Positions 47,694 through 61,060 of a stretch of 64,000 nt of DNA are shown piece after piece (position 1 is the stretch's first letter; each line of letters opens with the position of its first letter). The notes below the pieces were generated by a model. The model ran no database searches and was not told where the DNA came from. It saw only the letters and a program-made list of their open reading frames with translations. The stretch is from Camillea tinctor (lineage: Eukaryota > Ascomycota > Sordariomycetes > Xylariales > Xylariaceae), in assembly GCA_022578605.1 (NCBI GenBank), contig MU394060.1:620001-684000 (forward strand), given 5' to 3'. The translations under genes and the position numbers were made by a program.

Positions 47694-48594
47694 ATGTCCG
47701 ACAAGCTCATTCCCAAGGACCCATCCGCCGTCGCGGTCATCCGTAACATCACTCCCAATGTTGTTACCGTCTCTGTGCCCTTTGCTCGGTTCGAGAAGAT
47801 TCGCGTTGGTGGTCGTGGTACCATAAGTAAGTTGATGCATTCTTATTATTTCCATACCTCAGGTGGCGCATCTGTTATTAACATGCCTCGGCTCAGTACG
47901 CATGACATCCGGAACCTTGGCCGTCTTCTCACCGGTGGCCTTGACCCCGGAAACCAAGGCCAAGGTCGCCGAGCTGGGTGGCAATGTCGGTTATCTCATT
48001 GCCGGTGACATTGAGCACCACATCTTCCTGACCGAGTGGAAGAAGGAGTACCCCAATGCCAAGCTCATTGGACCCAAGGGCTTGCCCGAGAAGCGCTCCA
48101 AGATGGACGACCCTAAAGTCGGCAAGGAGCAGTTCGCGTTCCTCTACGACGAGACCAACGCCCACTCCAACAACATCAGCGAGGAGTTTGCCGCCGACTT
48201 TGAGGTTGAGTTTGTCAATGATCATGCTAACAAAGAGATCGTCCTGTTCTACAAGCCCGACAAGGTGCTTATTGAAGCTGACTTGATGTTCAACCTGCCC
48301 GCCATTGAGCAGTACTCCAAGGTGCCCGAGTCTGAGAAGAAGGGTGCCAGCCTGCTCAACAAGCTATTCCAAACCCTTAACAACACCTCCGGTGAAGCGA
48401 AGGCCCACAAGCGCCTCTTGTGGTACGCCATCAGCAATGCTACCAAGAACCGTGCCGGCTTCAATGAGAGCGTCAAGCGCATCGACTCGTGGGACTGGGA
48501 GACTCTGATCCCCTGCCACGGTGAGACCATCGAAGGCACCGGCAAGCAAGTCTTTAGGAAGATCTTTGAGTGGCATCTGCGCGGCCGCAAATAG
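47694..48594 (+). CDS. DUF4336 family protein
   Basis: Two exons, 47694-47826 and 47897-48594, giving 276 residues. The join restores GRGTIIRMTSGTLAVFSPVAL, the family N-terminus. Other conserved segments are VGYLIAGDIEHHIFLTEWKKEYP (about 80-102), KLIGPKGLPEKR, KEIVLFYKPDKVLIEADLMFNLPA, and WDWETLIPCHGETIEGTGKQVF at the end. DUF4336 proteins are widespread in fungi, plants and bacteria and have a metallo-beta-lactamase-like layout. The canonical HxHxDH zinc motif is not present in this sequence; DIEHH occupies the equivalent place and CHGE near the end is a possible ligand, so catalysis is unproven. The chosen start lies in accATG and begins MSDKLIPKDPS. The frame is open for 110 codons upstream, without acidic residues. 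Confidence 0.88.
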
Positions 48595-50840
48595 ATACCT
48601 ACCCCTATTACCCTTTCTTTATTCTTTTACTTTATATCTTTTCGCCATGCCAGTATGATACCAGACCACGTAGGAAGGAGGTTGCAGTGCAAAAACAAAA
48701 ACTACAATTCAGTACATATCCATAGTTCTGCTATACGCGTATGGATAACGGATACGGTTGGATGGAGGCAAGAGCTCATTCATGATACCAACTTTCAATA
48801 GAACATTTCTTTTTTTTTTTCATCAATAATATCCAATCTCCTTTTTATTCCTATTTCAATCTGTCACAACATGTCGCTATTCCCAAAATGTGTGTGATTG
48901 GTTTTCCCAAAACTTGATTGAGACTTGTGAAACTCTTATCAAGAACACAAACCAAAGTATTTCATGCTGGTATAAGATCACCTACCAGTGCCAAACTGCT
49001 ATTCTTGTACTAGATAGCCCAGTGGGAAGCAGGGGGGGTATTTGCATCAAATAAGACCCTGTTTACCCCATGGGACTATAAGCCAAGCATCACGAACCAA
49101 TCATACTCAGAGATAAAAAGGGATACGGGAGTGGAGCCTCGACGCGTCGTCAATATATAGGTCTAAATTACAACTTCACACTACCTAGGTACTTACACTC
49201 ATTAAACTTAGACTCACAAGTGATTGAAGGGTTGAGACAAAAGGGAATACGATTTTTAAACCTTACCTAAATTTAGTTGAATTTAAGTTTTTGATGGTTC
49301 CGCGCAATATATTAGGAGGTGTTATACCTCTATATTCGGGGTAGATACCTAGGTAAGCTATTGTGAAATTGGAACATGTCAAACTCTATATATGCTGTGT
49401 ATCCCGTTGCAGGTAGTAACCTAGCAATAGGAGTCAAGCGTGTCTTGACATATTATTAACTAGATATATATTTCATTGAAATATAAATAAGTCGTCATGT
49501 TTCCTGTGCACGTTATTTGGGTAATGATATAGTAGCTGAGAGTTCGGTACTACCTGGGGAGTTAGTTGAATATACTACGGCCCCTTATGCGTATTACGGA
49601 GTTCTTCTGTGACAAGATATATACTATTAGGGGTTAGTAAGGAACAAAGAAGCCCGGTTCCTGTATATAGTTAACAGGGACATCCGTGGTTGTATGTGAT
49701 CTAGGTTCCTCGCACAATAACGTTTTGATTAAGTACTTAAGCATTTGCTTGGTCCCTCGTGGCACATCTTAGAAGGGGCAAAATGAAAGGTTTCTGTTGC
49801 ACGAGGCCCTAGAATAGCTTAGTTAGTATTGAATATTGTCACGACTCATACATAACTTATATAGATATATTACTCGCTTATAGATGACCCCTATACCCCT
49901 AGATCTATGCCATTGGAGGGCTCCTAGTTCATTTTGTCTTGACCCAAGGTTGATGCTGTCGTTGAGGACATTCGTCTAATAACTATACATAGATCTAGAC
50001 AGAAAGGAACACGAAAGCACCTTTAGTAAGAAGTAGTAAGTCCCCTGGATGGAAAGTAATGATTCTGGCTTGGTAGAGATGGCAGTGGGTTGGTGGAATA
50101 TACATAATCACACCAGAGGAATAACAGGAACTAAAGGCTATTAATCTGGAGACTTTGCTAGTATTCCTATATATGCTTAGGGTTATATACATATAGATAT
50201 GTGTGTGTCCGTGTATCTTCAAAGATATACGGCTTATTGAGAGCTTTTGGTATACAGGCTTCAGCATGTATATAGCTTAACTAGCTTAATGCTCATATAA
50301 TTTTCACTGATTACATAACCTTGATAGCCATACCTATACCTACGCTGTTGGATAATTAATAGTACAAGCTCTCTTGATAGAAAGGAAGTTTCGTTCAACA
50401 ATATGATCCACTCGCTCTCGTGAGTAATGATATCCAGTGTGACTATTATAAACTGTAAAGGATATTATTAGTTTGTCATGCCCTAACTTTGTGGACGGGT
50501 GGAAACTATGTAATGAGAACAATCTTCGTTCCCTGCGTAAGCTAGATCCTAGCACTTCTATACCTGTGTCGCTGAAAATTGTTTCCCTCCTTTCCTACTT
50601 CCCTCCATTAATCCGTTGCCCTACCATTTCCGTGTCCTTGTCTTGCTCATTAATTTAGGTTACCAAATTCGTACAAATTCATATCGTATAATCCCTCCTC
50701 CCCCATCATCCATCAAATACTAGCCAAGCTGGGTAACGTACAAATCTCTGGGAGTAATAAGGGGCTTCCTTCCCTCTGGCTGAATCGAGGCCGATATAAG
50801 GCGGCTATTGATCGGAGCCGAAATATCCCACTCCGTCATT

Positions 50841-51131
50841 CTAGGCCCGCCGGAACACGCCGTTCCGGTCTCGCCCACGGCTCCGGCGATCTCCCCGGGG
50901 AGAGTATTCCCGCTCAGGACGGGTCCGCACCCGTTGCATGAAGTCACCCTCTGTTAGGTTCCTAAGCATCTCATGGTTTGCCGATGCGCCTTCATTCATG
51001 ACCTTCCATGCTGTCAGTTAGCAAGGTCGAGGTAGAACCAGAAACCTACAACCGAATACAAACCCCAGAGGAACACAAGGGAGTACTGGGGAGGTCAGGT
51101 GGGACGCAAACACAGGCGACGTACTGTACAT
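50841..51131 (-). CDS. Possible small two-exon gene (very uncertain)
   Basis: On the minus strand an ATG at 51131 opens exon 51131-51050. A gtaggt donor, a 39-base segment containing gctaactgacag (canonical branch plus acceptor), and exon 51010-50841 follow, ending at a stop. The frames join in phase and give 83 residues, starting MYSTSPVFASHLTSPVLP and ending in an Arg-rich tail. The 39-base intron is shorter than any other in this window, which weakens the model. No family is recognised and no known motif is present. It is listed because the splice signals are unusually good and it is the only such candidate in the 7.8 kb interval. Confidence 0.2.
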
Positions 51132-54100
51132 AGTTTGCATCTATCACCAAACTGTGTTACTTTATTATGACAGTTAATGGCGCCCTGTTTATGATTCATA
51201 GTCAGCTATTATGGAAATACCGATGAGAGGGACGAAGGGAGGGGGTTTTCTTAGCAGTAGTAGGGGTGCCGACTAACGTAGTAGTTTGCACAATAGCAAT
51301 GCATGTTTAAAGAACAGTACATAGGTTTGTCTTGTTTCCTTGATTTGTATGCGGTGATCCCAGGGACACTCGTCTCCTCTTTATAAGGTGCTAAAACTTG
51401 AAGCTGGAGGGACAGAAAGAAGTTTCGAGAGTTCAAGATAGAATATGCCGAGGTTTAATTAAGACAAAAGAGAACTTGGGCAGTTTACACAAGTATAGAG
51501 AAGATATCATTTGACGTTCTATAGTGAGGTGATATTCTCAAGATTGAACCCCCTTTTAAAACCCTTTCCCTGGGGGGTGGAGGAGGGGCACTGCCTTCTT
51601 ATCATTCATCCATTCGCCTATCACCACGTTTTCAACCTCTTGCTTGTTTAGACCTGCATGTTTTGACGTGTTGCGCCTAGTATCAACTTTACCCAAACTC
51701 AGACATCCACGACACATCCCCAACCATCCGGCTACAGGGCAAGCATGTTGCTTAGAGTTAGGCGAGTCCCTCTTCCGCACCCCCCGATCCCGATCGCTTT
51801 ATTATTAGACAGCTTGCATACGTGACATACGTCCGGTCCGGTTGGCCCGGTATGTATAGTATGTGTAGTAGAGGTTACCTTTGACACCTACCAAGCGTCG
51901 AACCCTGCATATCTGGTTTAAACTCTATCAAAACGAAGGGGAGGAAAGCTTCTATCGTGGACTTGAAGGGATAGCCCCGAGATCGGCTCACTACAAACAA
52001 GCTCATGAATAACGCACATTAATAACCTTTGACTAGCCCGGTTCTCCCGTCCAAACCTCCCTTGTTCGCCCCCCTGTGCGCTGGCCTAGCTTCGTCGATA
52101 TTTTCGTGTTCCCCAGAAAATAAAGAGGGGAGGGGATGGAGGGGAGCCTCGATCTTTCTCCTCGCGTGCTTTAGCTCCGTTCCTGGGGGGAGCTAGAACC
52201 GGGGCCAAGACTTACCCTTTCCCATTCATTCCACTCCTGAGCCGAAGGTGCAGCAATAGCGATGAGCGAGCTCTGACCGGTGAAATGAGTGTATGGGACC
52301 ATTCTGCAAAACACGACGAAATGAAATGGGGTAGAGGGAAAAGAAGAAGGGGGAGAACTTGGATGAACTTATCTTTAACCAAGACGCCACACGCAAGGGA
52401 GACAGAGGGTAGGAACCATGTATCCAGACCCTGTCTAACCTCAACCCCGCGACCCTCCACACGCAGTCAATCTATAGATATCTCGATGGGACTTTTTTGG
52501 GGGGTTTTTTTTTTGCTTGCCTTCACTTCCCTGCGTCCGTTCGGGAACCCCTATCTGGCAAGCCATAAGCGAGCGAGTTTGCCCGACTGTAAGTTGTCTC
52601 CATTGTAAAGATATTTCGCTACAACCTAAAATGCATATGTACATATAGAAAGAGGAAGAAGAAGAGGAAGAAAAAGGAAGAAAGATATTGGACGAAACAC
52701 ATTGTACGAGCCATATCAGCAGGGGAAATGATTTGCTAGAACAGAGTGGTAAAGGTAAGTAAGTGTAAGGATAGCATTATCCATACGTCCAAGTGAGGCG
52801 ACGCAACCTTTCCATCTCTTTCCTCCCCGATTTTCAGAAAATACCTAGGTAGATTCGGAGTATCTTCCACTTAGCTACATATCTCCAGTCTTTCGATGTG
52901 CGCGTGTTGTAACACACGGCACTGGGGAATTGCAAAGAGACATCACGCCACGTAGTATATGTAGGTATGTAGGTATTATCCCTCCTTATCCCGCATCCTA
53001 GGCGTAGTAGTGCCACATAGTTGGGGAGGGAATTCCCCGATTTGCGAAATGGAACTGGGGGGGAGGGTGGAAGCACGGAGTGTTACGCTGCTAGATCGAG
53101 AATCGGTGCCTGAAGATCTCATGGCTTTTTCCCTCGCTTCTCTTTTCTTTCGTTCTGCAAGGATTTCTCCTTGTGTGGATGCCGGCCGGAAGGCCGGTAG
53201 TTACTTTGTGCAGGGCTCGGTCTAGAACTTGTAGGTCTAACTGGCTAGGTAGGGTTTAGATGTTTGTCGAGGAGTAGCTGAGGATTCGTATTATGTGCAG
53301 TCGGCTCCGCAAATGAACGCCGCTGTAGGGTCGCAGATGGATGTATGTAACTCTATACATACTTATCTATAATCGAGTCTCATTATTTTAGATGCATGGC
53401 GGCTTATGTACGTAGTTCTAATGTAACTGGTTTCTATAATACATTTACTATAGCCCATCTATCGCACCGATCGAGCTCGATTGCGGGTTAGTTCGCCTCG
53501 ACTCTCTCACCTGCATCTCACTGCATACATACTCCATGCATGTCAGACACCAGACAGAGGATGGAGAGGGAAGTAGAGAAGAAGAGAAAGAGAGAAGCTA
53601 ACTAGAGGTTAATCCTATCGGTCTAGACTCTTCTACCGTTCTACCCTACAGAATAACTTAAGGATTACCTCGTTAGTTACTTGCGTACACGCGTGCTTCC
53701 TGTTAACATCAAGTAATACACGGAACCGACATAGGTAAGAGTTAAGTAATCTATGAACTCACTCTTATACAGGAAGACGCGCCTGTGAGTCGCTAGTCGA
53801 AGCTGCGATTGGCGCGAGAAATCAATAGTTCGTGCGACACAAAACTACATCGTATCGGCGTTCATGTTCTTATCTCATTTTGATATATAGGTTTATATAT
53901 ATTTGTGTGTGTATGCCTATGCGTCTGTAAGTGCCTAGGTATGTAGGTAGGTATATACAAGCACATATTGCATTGCATTGCATCTCCTCAACAGTTGGTC
54001 GGAGCTTGTCTACTACTTACATAATTAGTCCCTTAAGATAGTATAAATTCTATACAATAGGCAGTTAAGAAAGTTACCGAACGGCCGTACTGCAAAGAAA

Positions 54101-55424
54101 GAAACAAAAACTAGTGGAAGTATAAAGAGAGGAAAGGGGGGATGGGGATAATAGAGGGCAGCCTGAGCTTCAGGCTCAAGATCCATAAAGTCCGAACCTA
54201 TATATTTAGGTTAGATAACTTACCTATGAGTGCGATAATAACGTACATAGACAGGCTTTATCCCTAAATCAGCTTGAATACGACTCATGTCGGTGAGAAA
54301 ACTGAAAGCTAAAAGATCGGTATGATCTCCCTTGATCTCCCTACCCTATCAGATCTGAGCACCGAACCTAGATTCCTATGCATCCGGTATCAGCCCTATC
54401 ACTTTCGAGCATCAATACAAACAAACAAACATACATAACCTACCCCTATAACCTTCTTACGTACTTAAATGGGTCACTTATGTACATACATACCCATAGA
54501 TGTACGGATATCTACACCTACACCCATCTAGCACTCGAGCCAAATTAGCCTTTGACCTAATAACCGCCCGGGAGCCCCTAAACTCCGTCTGATCCACCGG
54601 CCATTCCGCCCTTGGGATCCGGGTAGGGCGGGGAGGTCCCCGTCACTTGGGGATCCGTGCCCGGGAGAGAAGAAGGTCTATACTGATAACGGGGAGTCTC
54701 AATCTCAATCTCCGCTCCTCTCCCCTTTTCCCTCCTAGTATCATATATTTCCTCCTATCTCTCCTCTACCCCTTCTTTATAAAGAAGAAAGATAAGAGAG
54801 AGAGTAATTAAAGGCCGTTTACCCCTATTGCCTCTTTTATTCTTCTCCTGTTTCTCCTTCTCTTAGAAACAACCAAACATGCGCCGAAACAAATAAAATG
54901 GCAAATATGTGTATAGCTATGGTGAAGGAACATATCATTATAGTTGCAATGTAGAATAATTATATACCCAAGTTACCCGAGTAAAATCCAGAGTATATTG
55001 TAACAACCTTGTCAACGAGAAAACCACATAACCACTGCGTACTAAATAACAACTTCGACACCAAGGCTAAGCAAATTCTCGTTTCCTTCCCTTCCCTCGC
55101 TTTCTGTCACGATCCAATATTATAGTATATCACATCCATAAAATTATTTATTATCTACCTACCTATCCATACACACACACTCTCCGCCGCCCCTCTTCTC
55201 CCCCTATCTCTTTTTCTCTCTCCTTCTCTTTACAACAATTACAAACAACGATAGATACCTAAGTAGATAAAGTAGAAAACTAACCGCATAATAATGACGA
55301 CCACCGAGGCGATGATGACAAGACAAGCTCGGAGGAAGATGACCAAAAAATAGGGGAGAACTAGGTAAAGTAAGTAACCTGATACCCCCTTATAACCATC
55401 ATATTAATAACGACAACAACAATG

Positions 55425-55443
55425 GCAGCAGCAGCAGCAGCAG
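55425..55443. repeat. (GCA)6 microsatellite
   Basis: Perfect trinucleotide run in DNA with no supported gene. Confidence 0.85.
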
Positions 55444-55681
55444 TGACAACAAAAAAGTCTAATTTAACAGACAAGACAAGACAGGACAAGATATCTTCCC
55501 ACCTCCCCTCCCCTCTTAACCCGGCCGTTCCGCACCCCCACACAGCCTATCTACTTCTTTACTTACTCCTCCGGCGGTCCCCTTTAAAATCCCTTAGTTA
55601 CGGCCTTCTCACCTTTATTTCTCTTTCTCTCGCCTTCTTCCCTCTTCACTAGAACCTCTTGATTTAAATTACTTCACCATA

Positions 55682-55701
55682 CTCTCTCTCTCTCTCTCTC
55701 C
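55682..55701. repeat. (CT)10 microsatellite
   Basis: Perfect dinucleotide run in non-coding DNA upstream of the rom2 3' end. Confidence 0.85.
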
Positions 55702-56449
55702 CGCCTTCCATCTGCCGGTCTTCTAATCTCTCCCTCTCATCCCCCGATTCTCACTTATCACTTTGAAGCCTATGTATATATAATATCCCTTGAAAAGACC
55801 AGCTTTGAAACTTTTTTGTTTCTTCTCTCTCCTCTCCTAGCATGCAGCACCATTAAAATCTCCGATTTATCGAACCGTGTTGTGGACTTGATTTTTTTTT
55901 CCACAAATGACTTCAATTCAGCTTTGGGTCCTCTCCCCCTTTCGAAGTAAAAGGTACGAGAGGAAGATTCGTCCCTCCCCTTTATTTAAATGTATCATAT
56001 ATGAAGGAGCATGAATAATCTCAAGGGGGAGGAGGGGGGGAGGGGGGGGAGAGAAGGCTAGTCTAAGGTAATAAATAAGTTCAAGGTGTGAGGCGTCCTT
56101 CGAAGAAGGATTTCCTCTTCGCTATTGAAGACAAAAGTTTGCTCCTCCCTCTTTCTCTTTCTCTCTCTCTCTCTCTTACTTTCTCGCAAAAAAGATATAG
56201 AGCGCTGAGACGCAGTTTCCGAAAGAAGGGCGAATAAAAAAGACGATGTCCACGCGAGATGTGACAACAAAAACATTACGCCCTGCATGCTTTATCCAGT
56301 ATCCCCTAGTCCTACAAGGAATTGATTTCTCGAGTTAGGGGCGGAAACCCCAGCGTGTGGCCAAATACGAGCCTGAAATGACCAGCATTAGTCGTGGTTC
56401 CAACCCGATCCCACTGCCAAGTTCTAAGAAAGTGCCAGGTTACTGTCGA

Positions 56450-59400
56450 TCACTGCAACGCTGGCATCTCGGACTTTCTAGTATTCTTCCAGAAATCGAT
56501 CGCGGCAATTACGTCCTGACCAGCCTCATCTTCGTATGCAAATAAAACCTGTCTCGAGTTAGCTATACAGATTTACAGATATTCAACCGTTAAAAATAAG
56601 CCCACCTCGTGTGTGCTACTGTGCAGCATCCTGATATTCTTGTGCGGCACGATATGTACCGCACCATTCTCGATGTTTCTAAGCTCGATGAAATTGGGCT
56701 CGAATGCCAAGATCCAGGGGTAAGATAGAGCAAAGGCTTGTGGGGTGCCCTCCCAGTCGATACGCCATTCTGGCCTGGCTCTCCAGCCATTTCTGTTGAC
56801 GAAGAAGGAGAAATCGGTGTAGTTGAGTAGGAATTCGCCGTTGAGTCGCTCAATGTGGATGGGTTTGACACCTTCCTTTCTTGCGACGAAATCCAATGAA
56901 GTATCGGCCTGATCTAACAAAGATTGCGTCTCTAGCGTTTCTAGAGAAACGACCTCGAAACCTCTAGCGCATGCCACGCAAAGCTTGCTCTTAAGGAAAT
57001 GAACAGACGTAGACTCAGTTGGGATATAGAATTCTTTGAACGCTTTCAGTTCGTCCTGGCCAGCGTTGAACATCTTGCCAAATCCTTTCTGTTTCTTGCC
57101 CTTGCTCATAGAGTCGTTGGGTTCGTACACCTTGATAGTGGTCGATAGCGCGCTCGACTTCACGCAGCACACCAAATGTCTACCAAGACAGATTCCTGTC
57201 TTGAAGAAGTTGCAGTTGCTCTGGATCTTCTTAGGCCGTTTCGAGAGCGCTTGCTCATTGGGATCAAGGGCTGCGAGCGAGTAGGACTGGAGGGATTTGT
57301 TAGACAAGACGAGCAGAAGACCATATTCTTCCAACACATCGACTTGAGTGACATGCTGTGCTTCGATGACCCGCTTTGGTGACTGATCTTTGACCTTCCG
57401 ATCGGATACATAGATACCGTGGTCGGTTGCGTATATGAGTTTACGACCGCCATCTATAATCAAGTTAGCACATATATGGTACAGGTCTTTCGGTAAATTG
57501 AAAGGTTCTCACCAAACGGCGTCACGGCGTTGACTAGGTTGCCGGCCTGGAAGAAATTCGAAGATACAGTAGAAATGTTGAAGAAATCAGCCCTCGCACG
57601 AAGACGCTGTTGAGCTGCATCAATGAATTCGAGCCACTTCTTCCGAGCTGTTTGATTTGATGCATATAACACCTGCTCATAGTAATTTTTGCCTAGATGA
57701 CGGAAGGTTATCGGCCAGCCTTCGGGTGTCTTCTTGTCTGAATCCTTCCCGCGGAATGGCAAATTCGAGGCGGCTCTCTTCACCCCTGGCTGAGGAATGA
57801 CCTCGTCCATTTCCTTGATGGCGAGTAATTCTAGCGGGATAGGCTAAGGAAGTTGAAAATTAGCCACAAATCACAAGAAGTCTACCTAATCGTACCAACT
57901 TACCCTTCGGTAGGCTTTCACTTCTTCCCCTTTCCCGACTTGTTTTATCCTCACGAGCAGAACAGCATGGTCGAATAAGAAAGCAGTGATATCCGTGGGA
58001 TCGGTTGGCGTTTTCTTAAATTGTGTCTTGAAGACCAACTCGCGCCCCTCGTCTGTGAGCTTGAGGTCCACCCGGTCAGCGGGACGGAACCGTAGTTGCT
58101 CGTGGAGTCGCCGGAGGTTAAAGCGGTTTTCAGCCTTTCCGGATTCGGCATTGACTCGGCTCAAGAGATCGCGAATCATAACCAAGACCTTCGGTATATC
58201 ATCCTTGTCGGGATTGCCATCTTCTGTGTATTTCAGGATGTTTTCTAGCAATAGGGGGTAACGTGCCAATCGAGTAGTAGGCTTTGTTAAGTAACCGTTC
58301 AGCTCGAGTTTTCTCGACTCCTTCCTTCGCTCGATTTCCTCGACGAATTTAGAGAAGTACGGGTTATTCGATCGCTCGTTTTCGAATTCGAACTTAGCCT
58401 CTAACTGCTTAGAGCCATACACAATGAATGGCTCGAATTGGGGCACAATTTCCAGGAAGATGTCTCCAACATTTTTGACCACCGGGTTCCTCTGCTGCCG
58501 TTCTGTCAGGGACTTGGCGAGCCGGGAGCTGACCGAGTGAATGCTGGGATGATCAACAATATTGTTGAAAATATGCTGAACGACATGATCCCGTCTCTGC
58601 GCGGGGATAGGGGAGTTCTTAGACCGCAGCGGCATGATCCAGAAGTCTCGCAGGTACTCCAGGTCTTTGACGAAATCTCGCTCGGTGTAACAGATTTCAG
58701 ATATAACCTCCTGTCTCTTCTTTTCCCTATCTCCGACACTCTCGGCAATCTCCTTCGGAACAGTGTTGATCCAGAGCTTCTGCTCGTCTGTCTGATCGGC
58801 GTCGTCGTTGATAGTTGCATCTTGATCTTTCCGCAAGCCCACCTGTGGCTTGAGGTTCAGTCGAGACACCTGCTCCAATCTCCGAGGACAAGCGATGGAG
58901 TAGCAAAGCTGGTCTCTCGTACATGTTGGCGAGTAACATTCGGAGAGAAGGACGAACACGCCATTCACCGGGGGCTTATCCTCTGGCTCATCCATAAGAG
59001 TTTCCCTAAACTGATACATCTCCGCCGTCGAATCTCGCAAACGGTGTTCGTAGGTGACGTCGTGGAAGAACTTCTGGGCGTCAAGGGCTCTACCTAGCAG
59101 CAACGCTAGGTTCCTGTCTGTGGTCCTAATGATGTATGATAGAACATCGACGGCTTCGGAGCCACTGAAGGCATTCTTGTACGTCAGCTCGTTCTTCGTT
59201 CGTTCCCCGGTAATGATCTTCTGCCGGAAGCACTCGGCGACCCGAGACAAGAGAGCAGGATATACGAGAGGAGGTCGGATCTTAGCGGTAGGAGGACGCT
59301 CGCCGTCGATCGATTTCGATATCGAGGGCCGATGCACCATCTGCTTGCGGGCCTGTTCTGAATTCTCGGGAACGATGGTGCTGGCCATAGACATGCTGCG

Positions 59401-60330
59401 ACTGTGATTGTCGACTGCGGTGTTCGTAGAGGCCATACTCATGGTCCTCGTCTGAGCCCCTGGCTGGTGGGCATAGCCGTAGAGAGGAGCGCCATTCCCA
59501 GCGGCATTACCATTCACCACCGGCATCTCGTTGGAAGGCGCTCGCATCCGGTTGGGAATTATGCGGCCGCTCATGGTCTGGTGTGCGTCACGCTCGGGTG
59601 GATAGCCTGTCATAGACATTGATCGATCGTCGTGTCGTTCTGGCACAACACGACCCTGAGCCGTAGTCCTAGACATAGGGTTGCTGGGGGAAACTTGACG
59701 GAAGTTGTTTTGTAGAGGCTGGAAGGAGCCAGGAGGCGGCTGGTACATGGGCTGCCTCGGGGCGCTCGCGAGAGATTGGGAACGATAGGGATCGTCGCGC
59801 ATGGCAGGCCCCGGTCCAGGCGCAGGCCCGCCCTGATAAAACCTGGGAGCCGGGTTTCGCGGAGGGTATCCTTGCGGAGGAGGTGCTCGGGACTCCAGTC
59901 GAGGCGGTCCTTGCTGGGGAGGACCTGGAGGACCTGGATAGGGTCTTCGATCGGGGCCCGGGTTGGGTCTTGCGAATTGATCTCGCATCGGCGGAGGATA
60001 TCCACCCGAGGGGTTTCGCTGGCTCTGGTAATAACCATTGGCTATACTGGTGTCCATCGTTCGAGTTCGTCCGGATATCGAGTCGTCGTAGCCACCGGCA
60101 CGCTGAGGTCTCGGCGGGGGTTGGCGTTGCATATTAGGGGGCATACTGGAGAGAGAGGACATGGTCTGGGTTCTTCCCTCCTGCGGCATCATGTTCGGCG
60201 AGGAAGAGGTCATGGTTCCTGTCCGTCCCGGCGGGGGGTGGGCGCCGAATATGTTGGAGAAGGCGGCATCTCGCTGGGGATTGGCGGGCGGTGCGCCATA
60301 TCGTCGTTGATCGTACTGGTAATCAGCCAT
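56450..60330 (-). CDS. rom2: Rho1 guanine nucleotide exchange factor (Rom1/Rom2 type)
   Basis: Four exons on the minus strand: 60330-57904, 57843-57513, 57453-56606 and 56548-56450, giving 1234 residues. The N-terminal 340 residues are disordered and Pro/Gly/Arg-rich, with several SMSMAST and RTQTMS-like phospho-site segments. A DEP domain follows (about 350-435, PLVYPALLSRVAECFRQKII). The catalytic DH/RhoGEF domain is at about 535-740 (ICYTERDFVKDLEYLRDFW, TKPTTRLARYPLLLENILKYT), then a PH domain split by intron 1 (about 745-900, KKNYYEQVLYAS) and a CNH/citron domain (about 917-1215) ending FAYEDEAGQDVIAAIDFWKN. It activates Rho1 at the cortex in the cell-wall integrity pathway. The last exon is short (32 codons) and was identified because it completes the CNH terminus. 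It is divergent from the V-ATPase gene. Confidence 0.95.
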
Positions 60331-60894
60331 CGTGTCGTCCTGGCGAGATTGGAGATTTGAGGTCAGCGGATAAGACTTGGAACGGACCAGGACAGAAATA
60401 AATCACTCGGCGACATGGGGCGGGATTCTCGATAGTAGGTAATGATTCGGGGGAGTTTGATAAAAAATGGTCATGGGGCAGATCGCATTACAACAGTGTG
60501 AAGTACAAAATGGCAAAAGAGAGGGTCCGAATGGGATCAGACCAGATCAGGTCAGGGGGGAGGGAGAGGGGAGGGGCCGAGGGTGTGTATTGTAGATATG
60601 GTTTTTTTTAATAGAGGTACTTCTCTGCTTCTCTCTCTCTCTCTGTCTCTCTCTGTCTCTCTCTATACTCACTCGTCTAGAGCCTAGGCGGCTGCGAGCC
60701 TAGACAGAGACCAAGTCTGTCAACAGACGATGGTTGCAATGTTTTAAGTTGCCGACACTGACGACGGATTGACCGTCGTGGTCGACCGAGGTTGTGCAAA
60801 GCTATAAATGGGATACGTTTTCTTCCTTCCTCTTTTTTTCTTTTTCTTTTCTTTATATTTCTTTCTATCTTTCTTTCCTCTCGAAACTCGCGAG

Positions 60895-61060
60895 TGCGTG
60901 CGTGCGTACGTGCGGGACGTGTGTGTGTGTATGTATGTGTGTGTCTGTAGGTAATAGTGTTGGTTGTGTGTGTATGTGTATGTGTATATGTATATGTGGT
61001 GTGTGTATGTGGATGTGTGTGTGATGTGTGGGTTTATGAGTGCATGTGGGTGTGGGTGTG
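60895..61060. repeat. GT-rich alternating tract
   Basis: Imperfect tgtgtg/tatgtg repeats over about 165 bases, potentially Z-DNA forming, about 560 bases upstream of the rom2 start codon. Confidence 0.8.

Larger units (their letters stand above)
48595..56449. other. 7.8 kb interval without convincing genes
   Basis: The longest non-genic stretch. 48595-50700 and 53200-55400 are AT-rich with many taggta/tacctа-type words, including acctaggt at 49183-49190, 49347-49354 and 52843-52850. 51900-53200 and 55400-56300 have somewhat higher GC and purine/pyrimidine tracts (GAA-rich 52648-52684, (GCA)6 at 55425-55443, CT run 55682-55701, G-rich 56030-56052). Only one weak spliced candidate, at 50841-51131, is listed. 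No transposon relic, tRNA or rRNA was recognised; non-coding RNAs cannot be excluded by eye. Confidence 0.5.

Noticed and set aside
51556..51780. 74-codon minus-strand frame with several Cys and Lys
   Set aside because: No signal peptide, no family resemblance, and length within chance for this base composition.
52212..52608. Open frames of 78-107 codons on both strands in the gene-free interval
   Set aside because: Mutually overlapping in three frames, no splice partners, no recognisable motif.
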